The notes beneath the pieces were generated by a model. The model saw only the letters and a list, made by a program, of their open reading frames with translations. It ran no database searches and was not told the DNA's origin. This document shows, piece after piece, positions 1-5,335 of a DNA stretch of 5,335 nucleotides. The DNA is taken from the NCBI GenBank assembly GCA_020444775.1, contig JAGRHX010000754.1, forward strand, positions 1 through 5,335. The letters run 5' to 3'. The position numbers and the translations under genes were made by a program. This DNA comes from Gammaproteobacteria bacterium (GTDB taxonomy: Bacteria; Pseudomonadota; Gammaproteobacteria; HK1). The first letter of the stretch is position 1; each line of letters opens with the position of its first letter.

Positions 1-1133
1 GGGATCAGGCGCTCGACATCATCCTCAAGACCAAGGGGCTGGCCATGCGCCAGACCGGCAACGTCATCCTGGTCGCGCCCAGCGACGAGATCGCGGCCCG
101 CGAGCGACTCGAGCTCGAAGCCCAGAAGCAGATCCAGGAGCTCGCACCGCTGCGCTCGGAGTTCGTGCAGGTCAACTATGCGAAGGCCAACGAGATCGCC
201 TCGCTGCTGAAGTCCGAGGGCAACTCCCTGCTCACCGATCGCGGCAACGTTTCGGTCGACACACGAACCAACACGCTGCTGGTACGTGACACCCAGGAGG
301 CCATCGATTCGATACGTCGTCTGGTCAGCCGACTCGACGTGCCGGTCAGACAGGTCCTGATCGAGTCGCGGATCGTGGTCGCCGACGACACCTTCAACCG
401 CGATCTCGGTGTGCGCTTCGGGGTCTCCAAGCGAATCGGACGAGGTCGCTACGAGGAAGGCAACACCACGGCTTTCATCGGTGGTGGCCAGCCGGGCAAC
501 ACCAATTTCGATGGCACCTCCACCTTCAACACCAGCAACCAGGAGAACTTCATCGTCGACCTGCCAATCGGTGGACCGGCTTCAATCTTGGAGTTCGCCA
601 TCGTCGACATCCCGGATTCCCTGCTGCAGCTGGAATTGCAGGCCTTGCAAATGGAAGGCCGAGGGGAGGTTCTGTCGAATCCACGGGTCGTGACCTCCAA
701 CCAACAGGAAGCGACCATCGAGCAAGGTACCGAGATTCCCTATCAAGAGGCATCTTCCAGCGGTGCGACATCGACTTCCTTCAAGAAGGCGGTGCTGTCG
801 CTGACCGTCACGCCGCAGATCACGCCTGACGACCGGGTCCTGCTGGATCTCAACGTCAGCCAGGACCAGGTCGGCCAGGAATTCTCCGGTATACCGAGCA
901 TCAACACCCGGACCGTGACCACCCAGGTGCTGGTCGACAACGGTGACACCGTGGTGCTCGGTGGAATCTACGAGCAGACCAAGCGAAACGACGTGGAGAA
1001 GGTGCCGTGGTTCGGTGACATGCCCTACTTCGGCTTCTTGTTCCGCAGCGAGTCGCTCCGCGACGACCGTAGCGAACTGTTGATCTTCGTTACGCCGAAG
1101 ATTCTCAAGGAGTTCGTGACCAGCTCGAACTGA
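1..1133 (+). CDS. pilQ: Type IV pilus secretin PilQ, C-terminal part (5' end outside window)
   Basis: PilQ forms the multimeric outer-membrane channel through which the type IV pilus is extruded and retracted. The reading frame is already open at the left edge: codons start at position 3, and bases 1-2 fit the end of a Trp codon as in the usual PWDQALD motif, so the ATG at 45 is internal. About 376 residues are visible. Numbering from the first full codon, residues 1-30 are the end of an N0/STN-like domain (DQALDIILKTKGL). Residues 53-112 are a secretin N1-type domain, containing VQVNYAKANEIASLL and TRTNTLLVRDT. The secretin core follows from about residue 115. It carries the landmarks EVLSNPRVVTSNQQEA, TVTPQITPDD and, near residues 315-350, GDTVVLGGIYE and VPWFGDMPYFGFLF, then ends in LLIFVTPKIL. 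A loop rich in Gly, Asn, Thr and Ser (about residues 150-185) is the variable segment expected between N-domains and the beta-barrel. A strong hairpin follows the stop. Identity as a secretin is certain. PilQ rather than a type II GspD is supported by the motifs and by aroK-aroB downstream. Confidence 0.95.
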   Translation, partial: DQALDIILKTKGLAMRQTGNVILVAPSDEIAARERLELEAQKQIQELAPLRSEFVQVNYAKANEIASLLKSEGNSLLTDRGNVSVDTRTNTLLVRDTQEAIDSIRRLVSRLDVPVRQVLIESRIVVADDTFNRDLGVRFGVSKRIGRGRYEEGNTTAFIGGGQPGNTNFDGTSTFNTSNQENFIVDLPIGGPASILEFAIVDIPDSLLQLELQALQMEGRGEVLSNPRVVTSNQQEATIEQGTEIPYQEASSSGATSTSFKKAVLSLTVTPQITPDDRVLLDLNVSQDQVGQEFSGIPSINTRTVTTQVLVDNGDTVVLGGIYEQTKRNDVEKVPWFGDMPYFGFLFRSESLRDDRSELLIFVTPKILKEFVTSSN

Positions 1134-1179
1134 GCTCGGCGCTACGCTCACAGACGTCAAGAAGAGCTGGACGTTGGGA

Positions 1180-1202
1180 AAAGGTGGCCTCCGGCCACCT
1201 TT
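1180..1202 (+). terminator. Probable intrinsic terminator after pilQ
   Basis: A perfect 10-bp inverted repeat, AAAGGTGGCC at 1180-1189 and GGCCACCTTT at 1193-1202, encloses a 3-base loop (TCC). It lies 46 bases after the pilQ stop. The T-rich tail on the + strand is interrupted (TTTCTATTTC, 1200-1209), so this is a good but not textbook rho-independent terminator. The A-rich left flank (GGGAAAAGG) means the hairpin could also act weakly on the other strand, but no gene converges on it. Its likely role is to end the pil operon transcript, separating it from aroK. Function is inferred from structure and position only. Confidence 0.75.
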
Positions 1203-1398
1203 TCTATTTCATGGCTCCAAGCCCCGCCGATCGTCGCAAGCCGATTACCGTGACCTGGCCGCCGGCAGACCTGCGCTCGGCAATCGTGTATCTTCCGGCT
1301 CATTGGACATCGCTCGGCCGAGCCTCGGTCTCGAGCGCCGGGACCGGGCCAGCACGCCGGCCATGCTGTCCGGATGGACAACGAGCCGAACCCGGCCA

Positions 1399-1489
1399 GA
1401 CGCCGAGTGCCGTAGCCGAGCGGCCCGACCCAGTGCCGTGACCCAGCGCCGTGAACAAGCGCCGTGACCCAGCGCCGTGAACAAGCGTA
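1399..1489. repeat. Degenerate 13-bp tandem array upstream of aroK
   Basis: Seven consecutive 13-bp units can be laid out from 1399 to 1489, becoming more regular rightwards. The last four are GTGACCCAGCGCC (1438), GTGAACAAGCGCC (1451), GTGACCCAGCGCC (1464) and GTGAACAAGCGTA (1477). The two alternating variants therefore also form a 26-bp repeat (1438-1463 and 1464-1489) identical over its first 24 bases. The unit at 1425 (CCGACCCAGTGCC) is a clear relative; those at 1412 and 1399 match only at about 9 and 8 of 13 positions. The pattern suggests duplication by slippage of 13 bp, then 26 bp, with older units decayed. The array ends 32 bases before the preferred aroK ATG. On the - strand the unit has no stop in any frame, which explains the long spurious open frames there. 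Confidence 0.8.
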
Positions 1490-1521
1490 GTCGTCGCGCC
1501 CTTTCGCCAGCTCCAGCCGAC

Positions 1522-2070
1522 ATGCCCATTCCAAACAACATCTTCCTGGTCGGTCCGATGGGTGCTGGTAAGAGCACCGTCGGCCGGCAGCTGGCGCGTG
1601 CCTTGAAGAAGCGTTTCATCGACAGCGACCATGTCATCGAGGAGCGAACCGGCGCCGACATTCCGTGGATTTTCGACGTCGAGGGCGAGATAGGCTTTCG
1701 CCGCCGCGAACGCGAGATCGTGGCCGAGCTGACACAGCTGGACGGCATCGTCCTGGCGACCGGCGGCGGCGTCATTCTCAGCGTCAAGAATCGCGAGAAT
1801 CTCTCGCGCTGCGGGTTCGTCGTCTATCTATCCGCCCCCATAGAGCTGTTGGTGGAGCGCACCGCCAGGGACCGCAACCGGCCACTGCTGCAGATCGACG
1901 ATCCCGCGGCACGGATGCGTAGTCTCATGCAGCATCGAGAGCCACTCTACCGGCGAGTCGCGGACCTGGTCGTCAAGACCGACCGGCGCTCGGCACGGCA
2001 CGTGGTCAAACAGATCGAACGAGAGCTCAAACGTCATGCAGAGCCTGAGCGTAGACCTGGGCAAGCGTAG
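1522..2070 (+). CDS. aroK: Shikimate kinase AroK
   Basis: Shikimate kinase transfers phosphate from ATP to the 3-hydroxyl of shikimate, the fifth step of the cytoplasmic shikimate pathway. From the ATG at 1522 the protein has 182 residues, a normal length for the family. Visible landmarks are the Walker A loop GPMGAGKST (11-19), the DSD pair D34/D36 that contacts magnesium and shikimate, R60 in EIGFRRRE, and the Walker B-like glycines GGG at 81-83. The lid arginines lie in RNRPLL (R118/R120), and R139 in the REPLY motif is the last shikimate contact. The frame is open further upstream to a GTG at 1477, which would add 15 residues ([14 protein letters not shown] and a start Met). I prefer the ATG because [12 protein letters not shown] then falls at the same distance from the N-terminus as in E. 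coli AroK. Neither start has a recognisable Shine-Dalgarno sequence. The 3' end overlaps aroB by 35 bases. Confidence 0.97.
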   Translation: MPIPNNIFLVGPMGAGKSTVGRQLARALKKRFIDSDHVIEERTGADIPWIFDVEGEIGFRRREREIVAELTQLDGIVLATGGGVILSVKNRENLSRCGFVVYLSAPIELLVERTARDRNRPLLQIDDPAARMRSLMQHREPLYRRVADLVVKTDRRSARHVVKQIERELKRHAEPERRPGQA

Positions 2071-3130
2071 CTATCCCATCCATATCGGTAGCGGTATCCT
2101 CGGCGACGGCACGCTGCTCGAGCCGATGCTGGGCGGCCGTCAGGTCCTGGTGGTCAGCAACGAAAGTGTCGCCCCGTTGTATCTGCCGACGCTCGACAAG
2201 GCCCTGGCCGGCTGCGACCGAGCCCGTCAGGTCGAGACCCACCTGCTCCCCGATGGCGAGCAGCACAAGACCTTTGCCAACCTGGAGGGGATCTTCGATC
2301 GCCTGGTCGAGCTGCGTTTCTCACGCGACTGCACCTTGCTGGCGCTCGGCGGCGGCGTGGTCGGAGACATGGCCGGTTTCGCCGCCGCCTGCTATCAGCG
2401 CGGTGTCTCGTATGTGCAGATTCCGACCACCCTGCTGGCTCAGGTCGACTCGTCGGTAGGTGGCAAGACCGCGGTCAATCACGGCCCTGCAAAGAACATG
2501 ATCGGCGCCTTCCATCAGCCGGTGGGCGTGATCGTGGATACCGACACGCTCACGACCCTGCCGGATCGCGAGTATCGCGCCGGGCTCGCTGAGGTCATCA
2601 AATACGGCCTGATTCGCGACCCGGCTTTCTTCAGCTGGATCGAGAACAATGTCAACGCGCTCGCTGGGCGCCAGGCAGAGGCCCTGGTGCATGCCGTTGC
2701 CACTTCCTGCCGTAACAAGGCGGAGGTGGTTGCCGCCGACGAACGTGAGACCGGCGGCCGGGCATTGTTGAATCTCGGCCACACCTTCGGTCATGCCATC
2801 GAGTCAGCACTGGGCTATGGCAGCTGGCTGCATGGCGAAGCCGTCGCCACGGGCTGCGTGCTGGCAGCGGAGGTCTCCTGCAGGCTCGGTCGCATCAATC
2901 GCGCGGACGTTGAACGTATGACCACCCTTTTCGAGCGCATGAATCTGCCGGTGCGCCTGCCGTCGGGCCTACAGCCCGCACGCCTGCTCGAGCTGATGCG
3001 TCTGGACAAGAAGGTCCTGGACGGCCGGTTGCGTCTGGTGTTGTTGGACGATATCGGTCACGCCAGCCTGGCCTCGGACGTCGAGCCCGAGCTGCTCGAA
3101 TCCGTGCTCGCGGGCGCTGCCGGCCCCTGA
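2036..3130 (+). CDS. aroB: 3-dehydroquinate synthase AroB
   Basis: AroB converts DAHP to 3-dehydroquinate, the second step of the shikimate pathway, using NAD+ and a divalent metal in the cytoplasm. The 364-residue product is full length and similar throughout to E. coli AroB. It starts [15 protein letters not shown], aligned with the E. coli N-terminus, which fixes the start inside the end of aroK. The Rossmann-type NAD-binding half contains LPDGEQHK (71-78), LGGGVVGD (104-111) and [16 protein letters not shown] (130-145). The metal ligands of the family are all present: E186 in [10 protein letters not shown]249 in [11 protein letters not shown] and H266 in WLHGEAV. The substrate-binding KNMIGAF and ADERE motifs are also intact. 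A weak GAGAG (2021-2025) ten bases upstream may be the ribosome binding site. The 35-base overlap suggests translational coupling to aroK. No unusual residues or breaks were seen. Confidence 0.98.
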   Translation: MQSLSVDLGKRSYPIHIGSGILGDGTLLEPMLGGRQVLVVSNESVAPLYLPTLDKALAGCDRARQVETHLLPDGEQHKTFANLEGIFDRLVELRFSRDCTLLALGGGVVGDMAGFAAACYQRGVSYVQIPTTLLAQVDSSVGGKTAVNHGPAKNMIGAFHQPVGVIVDTDTLTTLPDREYRAGLAEVIKYGLIRDPAFFSWIENNVNALAGRQAEALVHAVATSCRNKAEVVAADERETGGRALLNLGHTFGHAIESALGYGSWLHGEAVATGCVLAAEVSCRLGRINRADVERMTTLFERMNLPVRLPSGLQPARLLELMRLDKKVLDGRLRLVLLDDIGHASLASDVEPELLESVLAGAAGP

Positions 3131-3138
3131 GCAATCCC

Positions 3139-4344
3139 GTGGCCAAGCACAGTCTCCCGTCGCGTCAACGCGGTGGTCGGCCGGACGGCACGGGCCATTG
3201 TCTGGCGGCCTATGCAGTCACCGAGGCCAACAGCCATGGCCGCCTGCATGCCGAGCCGGCACCTGTTCACCGCAATGAGTTTCAACGCGACCGTGACCGG
3301 GTCGTTCACTCGTCGGCCTTCAGGCGACTGGAGTACAAGACCCAGGTCTTCATCAACCATGAAGGCGACATGTTTCGGACCCGGCTCACGCACAGCCTCG
3401 AGGTCGCGCAGATTTCGCGCACCATCGCGCGCATCCTGTGTCTCAACGAGGACCTGGCGGAGACCCTGTCGCTGGCCCACGACCTCGGCCACACTCCCTT
3501 CGGGCACGCCGGGCAGGACGCGCTCAATGCCTGCATGCGCGACCACGGCGGCTTCGAGCACAATCTACAGTCACTGCGTATCGTCGACGTGCTCGAGCAG
3601 CGCTATGCCGCGTTTGATGGTCTGAATCTGACCTTTGATGCCCGCGAGGGCATCCTCAAACACTGCTCGAAACGCAACGCGCGCACGCTGGGCGAGCTCG
3701 GCCGGCGCTTCCTCGAGGGCGGGCAGCCCAGTCTCGAGGCGCAACTGTGCAATCTCGCCGACGAGATCGCGTACAACAATCACGATATCGATGACGGCCT
3801 GCGTGCCGGACTGCTCAGCATCGACGCCCTGCAGGCATGCGAGCTGTTCCGGGAATGTCTGGAGGAAGTCCGCAGCACATGGCCCACACTGGAGCGCAGA
3901 CGTCTGATCCACGAGGTCAACAGACGCATGATCAGCGCGCAGGTGAGAGACCTGATCCAGACCAGTCAGGCGAACATCGAACAGGCACAGCCGTCTTCGG
4001 TGGAGGCCGTGCGTGCCCATCCGATGGCCTTGATCGGCTTCAGCGCGAGCATGTTGGGTCGACACATCGCCTTGAAGGAGTACCTGCGCGAGCACCTGTA
4101 CAATCACTATCGGGTGTATCGCATGGCCCAGAAATCCCGACGCGTGGTGCGTGAGTTGTTCACGGCCATGCTCGAAGAGCCGCGGCTGCTACCGGACCGA
4201 CATCGAGAACGGGCGTCGCGGCTACAGCACGAGGCAGGCGCCGCAGGCCATGCGCGGGCCGTCGCCGACTATATCGCCGGTATGACCGACCGCTTTGCCC
4301 TGGCGGAGTACCAGCGCCTGTTCAATCCCGGCACTCTGACCTGA
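3139..4344 (+). CDS. dgt: dGTPase-like HD-domain deoxynucleotide triphosphohydrolase
   Basis: Members of this family hydrolyse deoxynucleoside triphosphates to the deoxynucleoside and tripolyphosphate, so the likely role is control of dNTP pools in the cytoplasm. The substrate range of this shorter type (401 residues here, against about 500 in E. coli Dgt) is often not limited to dGTP. The HD-domain metal ligands are all visible: H85 in [11 protein letters not shown]114-D115 in [14 protein letters not shown] and D208 in [12 protein letters not shown]. Other family blocks are [25 protein letters not shown] (47-71, quoted to its key residues R62, R63 and Y66) and [11 protein letters not shown] (137-147). 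The GTG at 3139 is the only ATG, GTG or TTG codon in frame between an upstream stop (2911-2913) and residue 78, so it is decided by elimination, although no Shine-Dalgarno precedes it. The gene lies 8 bases after aroB and is probably translated by coupling. Residues 2-22 are basic and poorly conserved. Confidence 0.93.
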   Translation: MAKHSLPSRQRGGRPDGTGHCLAAYAVTEANSHGRLHAEPAPVHRNEFQRDRDRVVHSSAFRRLEYKTQVFINHEGDMFRTRLTHSLEVAQISRTIARILCLNEDLAETLSLAHDLGHTPFGHAGQDALNACMRDHGGFEHNLQSLRIVDVLEQRYAAFDGLNLTFDAREGILKHCSKRNARTLGELGRRFLEGGQPSLEAQLCNLADEIAYNNHDIDDGLRAGLLSIDALQACELFRECLEEVRSTWPTLERRRLIHEVNRRMISAQVRDLIQTSQANIEQAQPSSVEAVRAHPMALIGFSASMLGRHIALKEYLREHLYNHYRVYRMAQKSRRVVRELFTAMLEEPRLLPDRHRERASRLQHEAGAAGHARAVADYIAGMTDRFALAEYQRLFNPGTLT

Positions 4345-4443
4345 AACACGGAACGACGGCGGGTGCCCATCTTTGGCCGGCCGCCGCTCATATCCCCATG
4401 ACCGAGCTCGTTGCTTGCCCGACGTGATGGCCTGACGAGATGG

Positions 4444-4450
4444 AAGGAGG
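4444..4450 (+). promoter_or_regulatory. Strong ribosome binding site of hemE
   Basis: AAGGAGG lies 7 bases before the ATG at 4458, an almost ideal complement to the 16S rRNA 3' end. It contrasts with aroK and dgt, which have no visible Shine-Dalgarno, and with the weak one of aroB. It settles the hemE start. The rest of the 113-base gap after dgt (4345-4457) holds a 6-bp inverted repeat (CGGCGG at 4357, CCGCCG at 4381) without a T-tract and no clear promoter, so whether hemE is co-transcribed with dgt is undecided. Confidence 0.9.
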
Positions 4451-4457
4451 AGTAGCG

Positions 4458-5335
4458 ATGCCGCCGATAGCAACACCCGACAACGACCGCCTGCTTCGTG
4501 CATTGCGCCGCGAGCCGGTCGACTGCACACCGGTCTGGCTCATGCGCCAGGCGGGACGCTACCTGCCCGAGTATCGCGCCGTGCGACAGCAGGCGGGCAG
4601 CTTCATGAAACTGTGCACGACACCGGAGCTCGCCTGCGAGGTGACGCTGCAACCGCTTCGCCGCTTCCCGCTAGATGCGGCGATCCTGTTCTCGGACATC
4701 CTCACGATCCCGGACGCAATGGGTCTGGGCCTGGAGTTTCACGAGGGTGAAGGTCCGGTGTTCCGCCGACCCGTTCGCAGCGACGCCGATTTCGATCGAC
4801 TCGGGGTTCCCGACCCGGAGCAGGAACTTCGCTATGTCATGGACGCGGTCCGCACCATCCGTCGCGAGCTCGACGATAAGGTGCCGCTGATTGGCTTCTC
4901 CGGCAGTCCCTGGACGCTGGCCACCTACGCGGTGGAAGGCGGCAGCAGCAAGACCTTCGGCCGGGTCAAGGGTCTGATGTACGGCAACCCCCGTCGCATG
5001 CATCAGCTGCTGGACGTCCTCGCGCGGTCGGTCAGCAGTTATCTGGATGCGCAGATTCGGGCCGGTGCGCAGGCCTTGATGCTTTTCGACACGTGGGGTG
5101 GGATCCTGTCACCGGAGCGCTACCTGGAATGCTCGCTCGACTACATGCGGCAGATCGTCCAGACGTTGAGGCAGAGCCATCCGCAGGTGCCGATCATCGT
5201 CTTCACCAAGGGCGGTGGTGGTTGGGCCGCTGCGATCGCGGACATCGGTTGCCAGGGCATCGGTCTGGACTGGACCAGTCGCTTGAGCGAGGTCCGCGAA
5301 AAGGTCGACGACCGGGTCGCGCTACAGGGCAACAT
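4458..5335 (+). CDS. hemE: Uroporphyrinogen decarboxylase HemE, 3' end outside window
   Basis: HemE removes the four acetate carboxyl groups of uroporphyrinogen III to give coproporphyrinogen III in cytoplasmic haem synthesis. The frame is open without a stop from the ATG at 4458 to the window edge, giving 292 complete codons. The family is about 350-360 residues, so roughly the last 60 are missing, including the conserved C-terminal active-site histidine. Visible signatures are [16 protein letters not shown] (25-40), with the substrate-binding arginines R30 and R34, and the catalytic-site D80 in LFSDIL. Also present are [17 protein letters not shown] (146-162) with Y157, LFDTWGG (209-215) with T212 at the position of the human Ser219, and FTKGGGGW. 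The strong ribosome binding site seven bases upstream supports the start. It follows dgt at 113 bases on the same strand. I see no oddities, and the identification is secure. Confidence 0.98.
   Translation, partial: MPPIATPDNDRLLRALRREPVDCTPVWLMRQAGRYLPEYRAVRQQAGSFMKLCTTPELACEVTLQPLRRFPLDAAILFSDILTIPDAMGLGLEFHEGEGPVFRRPVRSDADFDRLGVPDPEQELRYVMDAVRTIRRELDDKVPLIGFSGSPWTLATYAVEGGSSKTFGRVKGLMYGNPRRMHQLLDVLARSVSSYLDAQIRAGAQALMLFDTWGGILSPERYLECSLDYMRQIVQTLRQSHPQVPIIVFTKGGGGWAAAIADIGCQGIGLDWTSRLSEVREKVDDRVALQGN

Larger units (their letters stand above)
1134..1521. other. Non-coding interval between pilQ and aroK
   Basis: This 388-base interval holds the terminator hairpin at its left end and the 13-bp tandem array at its right end. 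Between them (about 1207-1398) I see no convincing gene. Short open frames exist on both strands, but none matches a family I recognise or has a ribosome binding site. A perfect 12-bp palindrome, GCTCGGCCGAGC, sits at 1312-1323. A second imperfect hairpin, CAGCACG with CATGCTG around a GCCGGC centre, lies at about 1350-1370. Neither has a T-tract. Because the terminator would stop pil transcription, a promoter for aroK-aroB-dgt is expected here, but I could not find a clear -35/-10 pair. The closest fragments (TTGGAC at 1303-1308 and TATCTT at 1289-1294) are in the wrong order and spacing. Confidence 0.6.

Noticed and set aside
582..1160. 192-codon open frame on the - strand
   Set aside because: It is antisense to the conserved secretin core of pilQ; its length is explained by GC-rich codon bias on the coding strand.
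1174..1467. Open frames of 97 and 85 codons on the + strand in the pilQ-aroK gap
   Set aside because: They begin within the terminator hairpin region, have no ribosome site, overlap each other in different frames, and encode arginine- and proline-rich sequence typical of untranslated GC-rich DNA.
1157..1787. Several overlapping open frames on the - strand (125, 180 and 110 codons) with repeated HGAGSR/TALGHG-like peptides
   Set aside because: The 13-bp array has no stop codon in any - strand frame, so all three frames read through it and give shifted versions of the same repeat. They also run antisense into aroK and have no family match or ribosome site.
2321..2794. 157-codon open frame on the - strand
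   Set aside because: It is antisense to the most conserved part of aroB, with no recognisable domain.
3571..4107. 178-codon open frame on the - strand
   Set aside because: It is antisense to the dGTPase-like gene, whose HD motifs and family blocks show that the + strand is the coding one.
4357..4386. Inverted repeat CGGCGG / CCGCCG between dgt and hemE as a terminator
   Set aside because: The stem is only 6 bp with an 18-base loop and no T-tract, and such matches are common by chance in GC-rich DNA.
4398..4427. Nine-codon open frame (ATG 4398 to TGA) as a leader peptide for hemE
   Set aside because: There is no ribosome site, no run of regulatory codons and no attenuator-like hairpin pair.
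4411..4439. Possible hemE promoter with TTGCTT as the -35 box
   Set aside because: At a 17-base spacing the -10 position reads GACGAG, which does not resemble TATAAT.
1..5335. A novel defence, mobile or biosynthetic system
   Set aside because: All five genes are well-known families with intact motifs. There is no integrase, transposase, CRISPR repeat, toxin-antitoxin pair or unknown protein cluster.

Overview
The window looks like a piece of the chromosome of a GC-rich Gram-negative bacterium, most likely a gamma- or betaproteobacterium. The reasons are a type IV pilus outer-membrane secretin (PilQ) followed by aroK and aroB, a neighbourhood familiar in those classes, and protein sequences that are close to proteobacterial AroK, AroB, dGTPase-like and HemE proteins throughout. 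The exact genus cannot be told from this window. All five genes are on the + strand and none shows a frameshift or internal stop.

Layout. Positions 1-1133 hold the C-terminal part of pilQ; its 5' end lies outside the window. A strong hairpin at 1180-1202 probably ends the pil transcript. A 388-base non-coding interval (1134-1521) follows, and its right end contains a degenerate 13-bp tandem array (1399-1489) close in front of aroK. Then come aroK (1522-2070), aroB (2036-3130, overlapping aroK by 35 bases) and a dGTPase-like HD phosphohydrolase gene (3139-4344, 8 bases after aroB). These three are tightly packed and probably form one transcript. After a 113-base gap, in which I see no convincing promoter or terminator, hemE starts at 4458 behind a near-perfect ribosome binding site and runs off the right edge, lacking roughly its last sixth.

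How the genes fit together. AroB (shikimate pathway step 2) and AroK (step 5) feed chorismate and aromatic amino acid synthesis. The HD phosphohydrolase adjusts deoxynucleotide pools, and HemE catalyses a committed step of haem synthesis. PilQ is the outer-membrane pore of the type IV pilus. There is no obvious shared pathway; this is a conserved housekeeping neighbourhood rather than a specialised system.

I found no mobile element, CRISPR array, RNA gene or defence system. The least ordinary part is the pilQ-aroK interval, with its terminator and the 13-bp array of GTGA-headed units that reaches into the possible aroK start region.
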